64,000 nucleotides of DNA from Deinococcus radiotolerans (GTDB lineage Bacteria; Deinococcota; Deinococci; Deinococcales; Deinococcaceae): contig NZ_BMPE01000002.1 in the NCBI RefSeq assembly GCF_014647435.1, positions 248,001 to 312,000 on the forward strand, read 5' to 3'. Shown here piece by piece: positions 41,934 through 54,097 of the stretch. Within the stretch, counting starts at the first letter, position 1, and each line of letters begins with the position of its first letter. Below the pieces are notes generated by a model. That model made no database searches. It saw only the letters and a program-made list of their open reading frames with translations, and was not told the origin of the DNA. Both the position numbers and the translations under genes were made by a program.

Positions 41934-42903
41934 CGCTGACCTCCTTGGTCTTCGCCGCGCGGGCGGGGCGGGCGGCGCGCAGGCGCGCCCACAGGCCCGC
42001 CAGGCCGTGCGGGGCGTACATGACGAGCAGCACCAGCAGCGGCCCGAACACGATGTACTGGTAGTCCTGAAGCCCCTTGAGCGTCTGGGTGAGGCTGTAG
42101 ATCAGTGCGGTGCCCAGCAGCGGCCCGGCCAGCGTGCCCAGGCCCCCGACGAGCAGGTACAGCAGCACCGTGAAGGTCGTGGTCGGCCCGGTCACCGCCG
42201 AGCCCAGAAAGCCCACGTACGTGGCGTACAGGCCGCCCGCCAGTCCGGCCAGCGCCGTGGAGAGCATCATGGCGCGCAGCTTGTGGGTGTACACGTTCAC
42301 GCCCGCGCTGCGGGCCAGGTCCTCGCCGCCGCGGATGGCGAGCAGGGACAGCCCGAAGCTGCTCGCGCGGGCGCGCGCCACGATCAGTACGGTCAGCGCC
42401 AGCGTCAGCAGCGCCAGCAGGTAGAAGCCCCCGGACAGCTTCAGGCCGATGGCCCGCGACGCCTCCTCCAGCCCAGCGGGGGGTGCGATGCCGTTCAGGC
42501 CGTCGTTCCCGCCGGTCAGGGCGTCCCACTTGTTGATCACCAGCGTGATGATCACGCCCACGCCCAGCGTGAAGATCGAGAAGGCGTCCCCGCGCGTGCG
42601 GAACGCCACCAGCCCCAGCAGCAGCCCCGCCAGCGCGGCCAGCGCGATCCCGGCGGGCCACGCCAGCCAGAAACTCCACCCGGCCTTCAGGGTCAGGATG
42701 CCGGTCGTGTACGCCCCGATCCCGAAGAAACCCGCGTGCGCCAGCGGTAGCAGGCCCGTGTAGCCCAGCATGACGTTCAGGCCGTACGCGAGGACCGCCC
42801 ACATCATGATGTTCACGCCGACGTCCAGCAGGTACCCGCTGGGATGCAGGAAGGGCACCACGGCGGCCAGGACGAACAGTGCGGGCCAGACGAAGCGGCT
42901 CAC
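41926..42903 (-). CDS. livM: Branched-chain amino acid ABC permease LivM
   Basis: 325 residues, about nine membrane segments. [20 protein letters not shown] and the EAA-like [17 protein letters not shown] loop are LivM signatures. GTG at 42903 shares GTGA with livH. Confidence 0.92.
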   Translation of the reverse strand: MSRFVWPALFVLAAVVPFLHPSGYLLDVGVNIMMWAVLAYGLNVMLGYTGLLPLAHAGFFGIGAYTTGILTLKAGWSFWLAWPAGIALAALAGLLLGLVAFRTRGDAFSIFTLGVGVIITLVINKWDALTGGNDGLNGIAPPAGLEEASRAIGLKLSGGFYLLALLTLALTVLIVARARASSFGLSLLAIRGGEDLARSAGVNVYTHKLRAMMLSTALAGLAGGLYATYVGFLGSAVTGPTTTFTVLLYLLVGGLGTLAGPLLGTALIYSLTQTLKGLQDYQYIVFGPLLVLLVMYAPHGLAGLWARLRAARPARAAKTKEVSGA

Positions 42904-43766
42904 GTGCCCTTCCTGAACAGCCCCTGCGGGCGCAGCGCGAGCACGACCACCAGCATGGCGAACCCGATCACGTCCGCGAAGTCCAGGCTGATGTAGAAGC
43001 CGCCGAACACCTCCGTGAACGCCAGCAGGAACGCGCCCACGATCGCGCCGGGCACGCTGCCCATGCCGCCCAGGATGATGATCGCGAACACCTTGAGGTT
43101 CATGACCTCACCCATGCTGGGCGTCACCGCATTGATCGGCGCGATCAGGCTCGCCGCGACCGCCGCGAGCGCCCCGCTGATCGCGAAGGTCAGCATGCCC
43201 ACCCGGTTGGTGTTGATGCCCACCAGCCGCGCGCCCTCGCGATTCTGACTCATGGCCTCGATGGTCGCGCCGGTCAGGGTGCGTTTCAGGAAGTAGTTCA
43301 GGCCCAGCATCACCAGCACGCTCGCCGCGATGATCAGCAGCCGCTGCCACGTCAGCGTCACGCCGCCCAGGTTCACGATGCCGGGCAGCGGCTCGGCGAT
43401 CTGCTTGAAGTCCGGCCCGAACACCCGCGGGTGCGAGATCAGCGCCTCCAAGAAGAACAGCACCCCGATCGCTGCGATCATCGGATGCACGTGCGGCGCG
43501 TTGCGCAGAGGGTGGAAGATCACTCGTTCCATGAGTGCGGCCAGCAGCGCCACGCCCAGCGCCGAGAGGATCAGCGCGGGCACGTACCCCACCTTCAGGC
43601 CCGTCAGCGCCGCGTACGTCAGGTACGCGCCCAGCATGTACAGCCCGCCGTGCGCGAAGTTCGGGACGCGCATCACGCCGTACACCAGCGTCAGTCCCAG
43701 CGCCACCAGGGCGTACACGCCGCCCAGCGCCAGCGCGTTGAACAGTTGTTGCAGCACCGTCGACAA
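42900..43766 (-). CDS. livH: Branched-chain amino acid ABC permease LivH
   Basis: 288 residues, about eight membrane segments. [20 protein letters not shown] and [20 protein letters not shown] are typical LivH motifs. TTG at 43766 is chosen: GGGGGAGGAAC lies 8 bases upstream, and upstream frames would add a basic, non-membrane stretch. It follows livJ after a 109-base gap with a strong hairpin. Confidence 0.9.
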   Translation of the reverse strand: MSTVLQQLFNALALGGVYALVALGLTLVYGVMRVPNFAHGGLYMLGAYLTYAALTGLKVGYVPALILSALGVALLAALMERVIFHPLRNAPHVHPMIAAIGVLFFLEALISHPRVFGPDFKQIAEPLPGIVNLGGVTLTWQRLLIIAASVLVMLGLNYFLKRTLTGATIEAMSQNREGARLVGINTNRVGMLTFAISGALAAVAASLIAPINAVTPSMGEVMNLKVFAIIILGGMGSVPGAIVGAFLLAFTEVFGGFYISLDFADVIGFAMLVVVLALRPQGLFRKGT

Positions 43767-43785
43767 AACCCGTTCCTCCCCCGTT

Positions 43786-43810
43786 GGCCGTGTGAAATGG
43801 CCGTGTGAAA
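43786..43810. repeat. Tandem 12-base repeat in livJ-livH gap
   Basis: GGCCGTGTGAAA occurs at 43786-43797 and again at 43799-43810 with one base between. Confidence 0.6.
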
Positions 43811-43812
43811 CG

Positions 43813-43842
43813 GCGCGCCGGGCACACGTTCGCCCGGCGCGC
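43813..43842 (-). terminator. Hairpin between livJ and livH
   Basis: GCGCGCCGGGC and GCCCGGCGCGC form a perfect 11-bp stem with an 8-base loop in the middle of an operon. It probably protects the binding-protein mRNA or partly ends transcription, so that less permease is made than binding protein. Confidence 0.65.
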
Positions 43843-43875
43843 ACAGTGATCAGTTCTTCCAGTGACGTCCGGCGC

Positions 43876-45012
<1,137 letters not shown>

Positions 45013-45092
45013 ACGACCTCCCGCAAATTCAGCGCGCCCAGGCCCGGTGCCGGTGGCCTCGCTGAACACAGTTCAAGTTGTGCGTGCCGTTC

Positions 45093-45121
45093 ATGCTGGC
45101 ACGCCCCCCGGGGGGTGTCAA
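45093..45121 (-). promoter_or_regulatory. Possible livJ promoter
   Basis: TTGACA (45121-45116), a 17-base spacer carrying the palindrome CCCCCCGGGGGG, and a weak -10 CAGCAT (45098-45093). The palindrome could be an operator. Confidence 0.4.
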
Positions 45122-45273
45122 TCCGCTTTCCCACACATCCCCCAGCGGCTGACAGGTCTGGCCCCACGTTCACCTGTCATGTGCCCCGCCACTCAGGTGC
45201 CCCGGCTGGCAGTTCCGCGGCGCGCTGGGGGCCGCGCCTGCCCCTGTGCACTGCCTGCGCGGTCGATAAGAAG

Positions 45274-45297
45274 GAACCCCCTCCGGGGAGGGGGTTC
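45274..45297 (-). terminator. Terminator after tRNA-Asn
   Basis: GAACCCCCTC and GAGGGGGTTC form a 10-bp stem with a short loop, then a T-rich run on the minus strand, a few bases after the tRNA. Confidence 0.75.
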
Positions 45298-45299
45298 TG

Positions 45300-45381
<82 letters not shown>

Positions 45382-45412
45382 TGAGCCTGTGGCCGTTTCC
45401 GGCGCGAGAGGG

Positions 45413-45441
45413 ATAGTAGCACGCCCCCCCAGACCGCGCAA
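45413..45441 (-). promoter_or_regulatory. Promoter of tRNA-Asn
   Basis: TTGCGC, a 17-base spacer and TACTAT on the minus strand, about 35 bases before the tRNA 5' end. Confidence 0.65.
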
Positions 45442-45468
45442 GTCCTGACCGGGGAGGCGCGCGGAGTG

Positions 45469-45972
45469 TCAGTCGCCAGCGAGGGGAACGCCGGTCACGG
45501 GCTGCGCGCGGGGCGCGGTCAGGGGCCGCGCGTACCAGCTCATGACGGGGCGGGCGTCCATGGTGAAGGTGTACCCCAGCCGCTCCCAGAAGCGCGCCCC
45601 GCGTGGGTTTTCACCCAGGACACTGGCCAGGATGCGGGTGGTGCCGCCCGGCGCGCGCGCCTCGAGGTGCCGCACGACCTGTTCCCCCAGCCCCTGGGAC
45701 TGGCGGTCCTCCCGGATGAGCAGCAGGTTGATGGTGAGGTCCCCGGGTTCGGGGTAGTCACTTTTGCAGTCGAGGCTGCCAAACAGCTGCCCGCGGTCGT
45801 CGTACAGCAGCTCCAGGCGGCGTCGGGGGTCGAGAAGGGCGATTTCCACGTCGCGTTCGACGTCTTTCTGATTTGGAATTCGGGTGCCCAGCAGGGCGAA
45901 GTAGCCGGGTGCGGCCTGGTACAGCTGGTGAAGCAGCGGCGCGTGGTGCAGCGCCAGCGGCGTGACGTTCAA
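45469..45972 (-). CDS. GNAT family N-acetyltransferase
   Basis: 167 residues. [19 protein letters not shown] is the acetyl-CoA loop, and [19 protein letters not shown] the C-terminal GNAT motif. The substrate is unknown. TTG at 45972 is supported by GGGGGAGG eight bases upstream; no ATG or GTG gives the whole domain. Divergent from the Dus gene. Confidence 0.83.
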   Translation of the reverse strand: MNVTPLALHHAPLLHQLYQAAPGYFALLGTRIPNQKDVERDVEIALLDPRRRLELLYDDRGQLFGSLDCKSDYPEPGDLTINLLLIREDRQSQGLGEQVVRHLEARAPGGTTRILASVLGENPRGARFWERLGYTFTMDARPVMSWYARPLTAPRAQPVTGVPLAGD

Positions 45973-46131
45973 GTGAAAAGCCTCCCCCGTCCGGCGAAGG
46001 TGGGCGAGCAGCTAAGGGACGCGGGTTGCCGGACTGGCCCTGAGCATACCCGCTGCCGGGGGCGGCTGCCACGTCACGTCAGGTCTCATGAATTCAGGCC
46101 CACTTCACCCTGCGGGGAGGGGAGGGTGGGG

Positions 46132-46137
46132 TACCCT
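46132..46137 (+). promoter_or_regulatory. -10 box TACCCT, leaderless type
   Basis: TACCCT ends 6 bases before the GTG at 46144. The rest of 45973-46131 holds nothing else recognisable. Confidence 0.45.
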
Positions 46138-46143
46138 GACGGG

Positions 46144-47139
46144 GTGAGCGGTCCAGGTTTCTATCAGTCCCGGTTGCAGCGCCCCGGCGCGGTCCTCGCC
46201 CCGATGGCCGGGTACAGTGACGCGCCCATGCGGCAGCTGGCCGCGGAGCAGGGCGCGCTGTGGACCGTCAGTGAGATGATCAGCGCGCGCGGCCTGATGG
46301 GCGGCGGCGACACCGAGAAACTCAACCTGGGCCGCCCCTACCCGGGCGAGCAGGACCGCGTGGTGCAGCTGTTCGGCGCCGAGAGCGAGGTACTGGCCGG
46401 CGCGGTCGCGCGCGTAGAGGCGTGGTTCGCCCCGGCCGCCATCGACCTGAACATGGGCTGCCCCGTCCCGAAGATCCGCGGGCGGGGCGGCGCGTGCCTG
46501 CTCCAGACGCCGGAAACGGCGTACGAACTGGTGCGGGCCATGCGCTCGGCGACCACGCTGGACGTCAGCGCGAAGATCCGCATGGGCTGGGACCATGACC
46601 GCAGCGTGGAGGTCGCGCAGGGCCTGGAGGCCGCCGGGGTCGCGCTGATCACTGTGCACGGCCGCACCAGTGCCCAGCGGTACACCGGTGAGGCCGACTG
46701 GGACGCGATTGCGCGCGTGGCGGCAGCGGTGCGCGTGCCGGTGGTGGGCAGCGGGGACATCACCACGCCCGCCGTGGCCCGCGAGCGGCAGCGCCGGGGC
46801 GTGGCGGCCGTGATGATCGGGCGCGGCGCGGTCGGCAACCCCTGGATCTTCCGGGCCCTGGCCACCGGAGACGAGGCCCGCCCGGACGCCCACGAGCGCG
46901 CCCGCACCGCCCTGCGGCACGCCGAGTTGCAGGAGCAGTTCTACGACGATGACACGGGCCGCCTGACCCTGCGTCCGCTGCGCAAGGTGCTGCCACAGTA
47001 CCTGCCGGACCACCCGGAACTGCGAGACGTGCTGACCCAGGTCCTGACGGCCGCTGACGTGCGCCGCGCCCTGGCGCCGCTGCTGGGCGAGCGCCGCACC
47101 CACGCCGCTCCGGGAGAGTATGCTGTGAGTCATTCATGA
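46144..47139 (+). CDS. tRNA-dihydrouridine synthase (Dus family)
   Basis: 331 residues. FMN TIM barrel: [26 protein letters not shown] and RGRGGACLL with the catalytic Cys, then [16 protein letters not shown] and VVGSGDI. It reduces uridine in tRNA loops; the subfamily (DusB-like) is tentative. GTG at 46144 is fixed by the -10 box. The end shares ATGA with the DinB-family gene. Confidence 0.88.
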   Translation: MSGPGFYQSRLQRPGAVLAPMAGYSDAPMRQLAAEQGALWTVSEMISARGLMGGGDTEKLNLGRPYPGEQDRVVQLFGAESEVLAGAVARVEAWFAPAAIDLNMGCPVPKIRGRGGACLLQTPETAYELVRAMRSATTLDVSAKIRMGWDHDRSVEVAQGLEAAGVALITVHGRTSAQRYTGEADWDAIARVAAAVRVPVVGSGDITTPAVARERQRRGVAAVMIGRGAVGNPWIFRALATGDEARPDAHERARTALRHAELQEQFYDDDTGRLTLRPLRKVLPQYLPDHPELRDVLTQVLTAADVRRALAPLLGERRTHAAPGEYAVSHS

Positions 47140-47714
47140 ACGTCCGCGAGTACTACGCCTACCTGACCGCCGCGCGAGAGCAGCTCTGGAACTTCCTGCG
47201 CGCCCTGCCGCAGGCTGATCTGGACCGCAACCTGATCGAGGACGCCGACCGCTTCCACTCGATCAAGGACCTGCTGCTGCACGTCACGGACGTCGAAGAC
47301 CACTGGGTGCACGGCATCGTGCTCGGGGACGGCGTGCAGCGCCTGTTCCCGCACGACTGGGTGCGGCCCCAGGCGCAGCAGTACGACCTGAGCTGGATTC
47401 TGGACTACAGCCGCGAGGTCACGCGGCGCACCTGCGCCTTCTTGGACCAGGAGCCCGACCTGAACCGCAGCGTGAAGCTCGTGCAGGACGACCCGGCCAG
47501 CGATACGGTCACGCTGGACCAGCTGATGTGGAACGTCATGACCCACGAGGTGCGCCACACCGCTCAGATCGCGCTGATGATCCGCCAGCTGGGCCACACG
47601 CCCCCCTGGCTGGACTACATGCGCTTCGTGCGGCCCCAGAGCACCCCGTCGCAGGCGGGCGCGCCGGACACGGACGGGCTCGACGACAGCAGCGACGACA
47701 CCGACGATCTGTAA
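47136..47714 (+). CDS. DinB family protein
   Basis: 192 residues. Four-helix bundle with the metal-binding histidines of the family: [17 protein letters not shown] (41-57) and [10 protein letters not shown] later on. DinB/YfiT proteins are thiol-dependent transferases; with bacillithiol, the S-transferase role (BstA type) is plausible. Families of this type are expanded in Deinococcus. The tail is acidic. Coupled to the Dus gene by ATGA. Confidence 0.85.
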   Translation: MNVREYYAYLTAAREQLWNFLRALPQADLDRNLIEDADRFHSIKDLLLHVTDVEDHWVHGIVLGDGVQRLFPHDWVRPQAQQYDLSWILDYSREVTRRTCAFLDQEPDLNRSVKLVQDDPASDTVTLDQLMWNVMTHEVRHTAQIALMIRQLGHTPPWLDYMRFVRPQSTPSQAGAPDTDGLDDSSDDTDDL

Positions 47715-47769
47715 ACCGGTGCTCCCCGCCGGGACCGCGGCCTGAACGCTACGGACCCGGCGTTCTGCA

Positions 47770-48723
47770 TCAGCGGCGGAACTCACTGACGCGCGTCAAC
47801 GGGCCGTTCAGGCCGTCCAGCCGCGCCGGGAGGCTCGCCGCCTCCACCGGCTGCCCGGTCGCGGCGTCCATGGTCTCGAAGGTCGCGCGGTCCTGCGCGG
47901 GCCACACGGTCAGCAGCGTCACCGTGCTGCGCGCCGTGCCCGGGTGCCCCACGTACGCCCGGCCGCCGATGCCCCCGGCCGACAGGACGTTCAGGCGGCC
48001 CAGCCGGGCCGGGTAGAACGCCGCGTGATGCCCGTGCACGTACGCCAGCACGTGCCCGGCCTCCATGACCTGCCGCAGCGGACCGGGGTCGCGGATCACC
48101 TCGCCCGGGCGGTTCTTCTCGGCACTCACCCCGGCCAGCGGGAGGTGTCCCACGACCAGCCGCGCGCCCGCCGCCCGCGCAGCAGGCGAGGTCAGCTGCG
48201 CCGCGAGCCACGCGCGCTGAGTGGCCGTCACGTCCGGCCCACTGGCGTCCAGCGACGCAATGAACAGCGCCCCGCCGCCCAGCGTGAAACTGAACCGGAA
48301 CGGGAATGCCGCGCGGTCCACGAAGGCCAGGGGCGGCACGTGCGCCTTCCAGTACGCCGCCGCCTCGCGCCGGTCGCGCGGGCTGACCGGACTGGCGTCG
48401 TGGTTGCCCAGCGTGAATGCGAAGGGAATCCCGGCCGCTGCCAGGGGCGCGCGCACGTCCCGGTCGAACGCCGCCCACATGGCCCGCACCTGCGCGTCCC
48501 CCAGGCTGGCCTTCTGCCCGCCGATCAGGTCGCCGGGGGAGAGCACCGCGTCGGGTCGCCACTCGCTGACGATGCGGGCCACGCTGCGCGCCAGGGGCGC
48601 CGGGTACGTGGTGCTGCCGTACGGTCCGTTGAAGTCCCCCAGGATCGCCAGCCGCACTGGCTGAACAGGCGGCAGGGGGGCTGCCGAGAGCAGCAGCGGC
48701 AGCAGGCACACGAGGCGGCACAT
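47770..48723 (-). CDS. Exported metallophosphoesterase
   Basis: 317 residues. Signal peptide (CRLVCLLPLLLSAAP), then metal-ligand motifs LAILGDFNG, LSPGDLIGG, LGNHDAS, VVGHLPLAG and HGHHAA of the calcineurin-like phosphoesterases. It is probably a secreted phosphatase or nucleotidase. ATG at 48723 is preceded by TGAACT at 7 bases, a near-consensus -10. Confidence 0.85.
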   Translation of the reverse strand: MCRLVCLLPLLLSAAPLPPVQPVRLAILGDFNGPYGSTTYPAPLARSVARIVSEWRPDAVLSPGDLIGGQKASLGDAQVRAMWAAFDRDVRAPLAAAGIPFAFTLGNHDASPVSPRDRREAAAYWKAHVPPLAFVDRAAFPFRFSFTLGGGALFIASLDASGPDVTATQRAWLAAQLTSPAARAAGARLVVGHLPLAGVSAEKNRPGEVIRDPGPLRQVMEAGHVLAYVHGHHAAFYPARLGRLNVLSAGGIGGRAYVGHPGTARSTVTLLTVWPAQDRATFETMDAATGQPVEAASLPARLDGLNGPLTRVSEFRR

Positions 48724-48794
48724 GCAGCGCAGTTCATCACGGCTTCTTGAGGAAATCATCAGCCGCCCCGGCTTGGGCGGCGCCACGCTGAGGC

Positions 48795-49046
48795 ATGACC
48801 GAACGCGACGACGCCCTCCCCGTGAATCCCACCCTGGCCCCCCACACGCCGCCCGGCACGACGGACGCCCACGCCGAGCAGGGTCCCATGCCGGACGACC
48901 TTCCGGCTGCGCCTCCCGTTCCTGCGCCCAGCACGGACGGCCTGAGCGCGCAGGAGGTCACTGCCCTGATCGGCGGCGGGGACGCCAGCCGCGCCGAGAC
49001 GAACGAGTCCCTGGCGAACGCCGAGGGTCTGGACACGGATAGCTGA
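48795..49046 (+). CDS. Small disordered acidic protein
   Basis: 83 residues, Pro/Ala/Asp-rich, no hydrophobic core, likely disordered. The family is not recognised. It lies between an outward-facing phosphoesterase gene and a MmcQ/YjbR gene on the same strand. Confidence 0.5.
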   Translation: MTERDDALPVNPTLAPHTPPGTTDAHAEQGPMPDDLPAAPPVPAPSTDGLSAQEVTALIGGGDASRAETNESLANAEGLDTDS

Positions 49047-49071
49047 GGCGGCCCCGGCCGGCCTGGCGCCG

Positions 49072-49077
49072 TACGCT
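49072..49077 (+). promoter_or_regulatory. -10 box TACGCT, leaderless type
   Basis: TACGCT ends 6 bases before the ATG at 49084. Confidence 0.5.
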
Positions 49078-49083
49078 GAGGCC

Positions 49084-49452
49084 ATGCAGTCCATCACTGA
49101 CCTGCGGGCCCACTGCGCTCAGCTGCCGCACTCGCAGGAGACCTTTCCGTTCGATGCGACGACCCTGGTGTTCAAGGTCGGGCCGGCCGGGGCAGGGAAG
49201 ATGTACGCCCTGACGGACGTGCAGGCCGACCCCGTCACGGTGTCTGTGAAGGTGCCGCCCGAACGGGGTGAGGAACTGCGCGCCGCGCATGACGCCATCA
49301 CGCCCGGCTACCACCTCAACAAACGCCACTGGGTGACCGTCACGCTGGACGGCCGCGTTCCGGATGAGCTGATCCGCGACCTGATCACGGGCAGTCACGC
49401 GCTCGTGGTGCGGGGCCTGACCCGCGCGCAGCGGCAGGAACTGAGCCTGTGA
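49084..49452 (+). CDS. MmcQ/YjbR family protein
   Basis: 122 residues. Small alpha/beta fold: SQETFPFDATTLVFKVG, VSVKVPPERGEELRAAHDAI and YHLNKRHWVTVTLDG are the family hallmarks. Described as DNA-binding-like, but its role is not settled. ATG at 49084 follows TACGCT by 6 bases. Confidence 0.85.
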   Translation: MQSITDLRAHCAQLPHSQETFPFDATTLVFKVGPAGAGKMYALTDVQADPVTVSVKVPPERGEELRAAHDAITPGYHLNKRHWVTVTLDGRVPDELIRDLITGSHALVVRGLTRAQRQELSL

Positions 49453-49528
49453 AGGAGGGTCACGGGCTGCCGCGTGCGGAACGTCCGAGCCTGTCCTGGC
49501 GCCTTGGCGGGCGCTCAGGTCGCGCCGG

Positions 49529-50077
49529 GTGAGTTGCGTGGGGCTCCGGTCACGCGTCACGTACCGGCTGGGCCTGACGGGCCTGTGGCTGGCGGGCCTG
49601 CTCACGCTGGGCGCATGGCTGGGCGTCTGGGCGACCCTCGCCCCGGCGCGGGCGACGCTGCGGGACGCGCAGGCGACCCTGACGCGGCTGGACGGGCAGC
49701 TGGCGGACGTGCAGGCGAGCCTCGCCCCGCTGGACGTCCTGGCCCGCCCCGAGGCGCTGGAGGCCGCCCGCACCCTGGAGGCGCTCAGCGAGGCGGCCGG
49801 GCGCGTGCCGCTGCTCACGGCCCTGTTCCCGGACGGCGCCCTGACCCGCAGCGCCGACGCCGCCCGCGACTGGCGCGCGGCGCTGGAGGACCGCGCGGCG
49901 TGGCCCGCCCTGGCCGACGCCCGCGCGCAGGTCCAGGCGTGGCAGGCGCAGCTGCGCGCCCTATCCACGCGACTGACCCTGCTGGCGGTGGGCGGCGCGG
50001 CCCTGCTGACCCTGCTGTGCGCGTGGTTCGCTGCCGGGCAGCTGGCCCTGATCCGCCTGAGTCGCCCGCAGCGCTGA
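49529..50077 (+). CDS. Two-span membrane protein with coiled coil
   Basis: 182 residues. A membrane segment near residues 14-38 and another near 150-172 (LTLLAVGGAALLTLLCAWF) flank a helical Ala/Leu-rich section (about 40-150) likely to form a coiled coil outside or inside. Unrecognised. The start is uncertain: GTG at 49529 or 49538. Confidence 0.65.
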   Translation: MSCVGLRSRVTYRLGLTGLWLAGLLTLGAWLGVWATLAPARATLRDAQATLTRLDGQLADVQASLAPLDVLARPEALEAARTLEALSEAAGRVPLLTALFPDGALTRSADAARDWRAALEDRAAWPALADARAQVQAWQAQLRALSTRLTLLAVGGAALLTLLCAWFAAGQLALIRLSRPQR

Positions 50078-50177
50078 GCGACCCTGGGCGGGGGCACTTA
50101 GGCTGAGGCTGCGCAGTTCGTTCCCGGTCCGGGGACAACAGGAAGGACAGGTCACAAACATTCACAACCTATACGCG

Positions 50178-50183
50178 TACGTT
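50178..50183 (+). promoter_or_regulatory. -10 box TACGTT, with palindrome
   Basis: TACGTT ends 7 bases before the ATG at 50191. The palindrome TACGCGTA (50172-50179) overlaps it and could be a regulator site, possibly for the MerR protein downstream. Confidence 0.45.
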
Positions 50184-50190
50184 CAGGTTT

Positions 50191-51396
<1,206 letters not shown>

Positions 51397-51473
51397 GCAC
51401 CGGCCAGGGCCGGGCGACGGCGGGGGGTGACCTCCGGCCGCGCCCGGCCCCAGCCGTTACCCTGGAGGCACCC

Positions 51474-51962
51474 GTGACCCACACCGACCCCACCCCCCCG
51501 GACGACACGCCCCGCCACCGCGTGGGCGAGGTCGCCACGCGCCTGGGCCTGACCCTGCGCACCCTGAAGTACTACGAGGAACTGGGCCTCGTGACCCCGC
51601 AGCGCACCGGCAGCCGCTACCGCCTGTACAGCGAGGCGGACGTCGCGCGGCTGGACCGCGTCCGCCGCATGCGCGCCCTGGGCCTGAGCCTCGGCACGAT
51701 TCAGGCCACGTTCAGCCAGCCGCTCGAACTCGACCCGGACGGCCGACAGGTGCTCACGGAGGGCGCCCTGACCGACCTGCGCCGCGACCTCAGCGGGCAA
51801 CTTGAGGTCCTCAGTGCCCGCATCGCCGCCGCCGAACGCGAACTGAAAGACGCCCGCGCGCTGCGCCGCGACCTCCAGCGGGATCTCGCCTACGTCGAAA
51901 AACGCCTGGGCGGCGTGCGCGTCGGGGAACTGCTGGACGGAGATCAGGCCAGCCGCGCGTAG
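51474..51962 (+). CDS. MerR family transcriptional regulator
   Basis: 162 residues. MerR winged helix RVGEVATRLGLTLRTLKYYE, then LGLVTPQRTGSRYRLYSEADV and a coiled-coil dimerisation helix near the C-terminus. No Cys for metal sensing, so a drug or small molecule is the likely signal. GTG at 51474 has GGAGGCA and a TACCCT -10 upstream. The end overlaps the PfkB gene tail by 19 bases. Confidence 0.88.
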   Translation: MTHTDPTPPDDTPRHRVGEVATRLGLTLRTLKYYEELGLVTPQRTGSRYRLYSEADVARLDRVRRMRALGLSLGTIQATFSQPLELDPDGRQVLTEGALTDLRRDLSGQLEVLSARIAAAERELKDARALRRDLQRDLAYVEKRLGGVRVGELLDGDQASRA

Positions 51963-52825
51963 ACTTCCGCCTCCGCCGCGTGCCCCTCACCACTGCCCTC
52001 GCCGCGCAGTTTCAGGGCGGCAGCGGCGCACGCCAGCTGCAGCGCCTCCTGGGGCGGCAGGCCGCGCGTGAACAGGAAATGCGCGAACGCCGCCGCCAGC
52101 GCGTCCCCTGCGCCACCCGCGTGCTGCACCCGGGCAGGGAAGGCCGGCTGGTGCCGCACCTCGCCGGTCTCGCGCGTCCAGAGCAGCGCGCCGCCTGCGC
52201 CCAGCCCGGCCACGATCACGTCCGCGCGGGCACGCGCCCCCACGGCCCGCAGGGCCGCCGCCGGATCATCCAGCCGCGCGGCACTCAGCAGCAGCACGTC
52301 CGCCCCGCGCAGATACGGCTGATCGTAGGCGTGATCCGGCGCGCGCAGCTCCTGCACGTCCGTCAGGACCGGCACGCCCGCCGCGCGCGCCAGGGGCAGC
52401 AGGTCGCGCGTCCAGCCGATGTTCGTCATCAGGGCCGCCCGGCACCCGGGCAGCGCCGCCCGGAAGGCTTCAATCGGAGCCGGGGCGTCCGGCAGGTTCT
52501 TCGGATCCCGGTGAAACACGTGTGTGCCGTCCGCGCGGGTCACGGCCAGCGTCTGCGCGGTCGCCTGCGCGGGCACCACCCGCAGGTCGCACCCGCGCAG
52601 CTCGGCGCGCACCGCGCGTCCGGCCACGTCGTCACCCAGCAGCGTCAGCAGCCGCACCGGGCTGCCCAGTGTGCGCAGCCCCCGCACCAGATTCACGCCC
52701 ACGCCGCTCACGTTCAGGCTCAGCCCGTCCGGGATCACACTCCCCGCCGGGTCCAGCGCCGGGGTGTCCAGACGCAGCACCGTCTCGACATTCGCGTGTC
52801 CGCACACCAGCAGGGGCAAGGTCAT
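51944..52825 (-). CDS. PfkB family carbohydrate kinase
   Basis: 293 residues. Ribokinase-like: LNVSGVGVNLVRGLRTLG near the substrate site and AGGAGDALAAAFAHFL (catalytic Asp, anion hole). Substrate unknown: sugar, nucleoside or similar. ATG at 52825 has TGAACT seven bases upstream. Convergent with the MerR gene, overlapping its end by 19 bases. Confidence 0.85.
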   Translation of the reverse strand: MTLPLLVCGHANVETVLRLDTPALDPAGSVIPDGLSLNVSGVGVNLVRGLRTLGSPVRLLTLLGDDVAGRAVRAELRGCDLRVVPAQATAQTLAVTRADGTHVFHRDPKNLPDAPAPIEAFRAALPGCRAALMTNIGWTRDLLPLARAAGVPVLTDVQELRAPDHAYDQPYLRGADVLLLSAARLDDPAAALRAVGARARADVIVAGLGAGGALLWTRETGEVRHQPAFPARVQHAGGAGDALAAAFAHFLFTRGLPPQEALQLACAAAALKLRGEGSGEGHAAEAEVYARLA

Positions 52826-52861
52826 GCGGCACAGTTCAGCACACGGCCCGGTTGACGTCGT

Positions 52862-53905
52862 TCAGAAGCCGAAGAAGTTCAGGATGAGGGTGCTGGCGTC
52901 GGGCGCGCAGGGGTCGGTGTACGTCCCGGCGCTGCTCCCGCCGGGCCACGCGTGCCCCATACCGCTGACCGAGTAGCGCTGGAGCCGCGTGGTGCCGCCT
53001 GCGGTGCGGTAGTCGAAGCGGGTGTAGGCGCGGCAGGCGGTGCCGCTCACGGTAGCGTCGGGTGTGTCATCCGGGTCGTTGTTGTCGGTGCCGTCGGCGA
53101 GGTCGTTCGCCTGCGCCCACTGCGTGAGGGTCTGCGTGGCGTTCACGGGGTTGACGGTGGGGTCGGCGCTGCCCTGGAAGACCAGGGTGGGCATGGCGTG
53201 GCGGCGGGTGCCCATCTCGGCCGCGCAGGCGGCGCCGCGCCCGTTGGGGTCATAGACGCTGCCGTACGACATGGCGTTCACGCCGCCCGCAGCGGTGGTG
53301 GCGCCCTGGTACATGACGCCCGCCACGCTGGCCACGCCGCGGATCAGGTCGGGGTACGTGCAGCCCATGATGTTCGCCATGGCGGCCCCGGCGGACAGGC
53401 CCGCGACGGCCACGCGGGCGCTGTCCACGGCGTAGGTGCTCTTCACCCAGCCGATCATCCCGGCGATGACGGCGGGTTCGCCCGCGCCCCGGTACTGGTT
53501 GCCGGGCAGGTACCAGTTCCAGCAGTCGGCGCTGTTGTACAGCGTGCCCTGTTCGGGGTACAGCACCAGGAAGCCCCGCGTGTCGGCCAGGGTGTTCATG
53601 CGGGTCCCGGCGGCGAAGTCGGCGCCGTCCTGCAGGCAGCCGTGCAGCATGACCATCAGGGGGCGGGGCGTGCCCGTATACCCGGCGGGCACCCACAGGC
53701 GGTAGAAGCGCGCGCCGTACGCGCTGCTGTACGTGCCGCTGACCCAGCTGCCGGTCGCCTGCGCGTGCAGGTTGGGGTCAGAGGGGGACTGTGTGGTGGT
53801 CTGGGTGGTGGTCTGGGTGGGCGCGGCGGGCGGCGCGCAGGCGGCGAGCAGGGCCGGGAACAGCAGGCCGGTCAGGCGGCGGGCGGGGGTGCGGGCTGGG
53901 CGCAT
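52862..53905 (-). CDS. PHB depolymerase-family esterase lipoprotein
   Basis: 347 residues. Lipobox LLAAC, a Thr/Gln linker (TTTQTTTQ), then LMVMLHGCLQDGADFAAG, AGLSAGAAMANIMG (catalytic Ser), a Ca-like acidic NNDPDDTPDA loop and SGMGHAWPGGS (catalytic His). Feruloyl/acetyl-xylan or PHB esterase type; anchored at the cell surface. GGAGGT supports ATG at 53905. Confidence 0.85.
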   Translation of the reverse strand: MRPARTPARRLTGLLFPALLAACAPPAAPTQTTTQTTTQSPSDPNLHAQATGSWVSGTYSSAYGARFYRLWVPAGYTGTPRPLMVMLHGCLQDGADFAAGTRMNTLADTRGFLVLYPEQGTLYNSADCWNWYLPGNQYRGAGEPAVIAGMIGWVKSTYAVDSARVAVAGLSAGAAMANIMGCTYPDLIRGVASVAGVMYQGATTAAGGVNAMSYGSVYDPNGRGAACAAEMGTRRHAMPTLVFQGSADPTVNPVNATQTLTQWAQANDLADGTDNNDPDDTPDATVSGTACRAYTRFDYRTAGGTTRLQRYSVSGMGHAWPGGSSAGTYTDPCAPDASTLILNFFGF

Positions 53906-54009
53906 GGGGGTGACCTCCGGGGGGGCTGGATTGTGGGACGCCTTCAGGGTAGGGGAGGGGTGTCACGCCGGGAGAACAATGGGTGAAAACCACCCGATTA
54001 ATTACGCCC

Positions 54010-54038
54010 TTTACATAACGCCTCGGGCAGGGTAGAGT
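54010..54038 (+). promoter_or_regulatory. Promoter of the DUF4132 operon
   Basis: TTTACA (54010-54015), a 17-base spacer and TAGAGT (54033-54038). The rest of the 190 bases between divergent genes shows no further structure. Confidence 0.7.
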
Positions 54039-54097
54039 CGAAGGTGAACAAAGCACCATTCCCACCCCCGCCTCACTCCACGGGAGGTTACCCCCGC

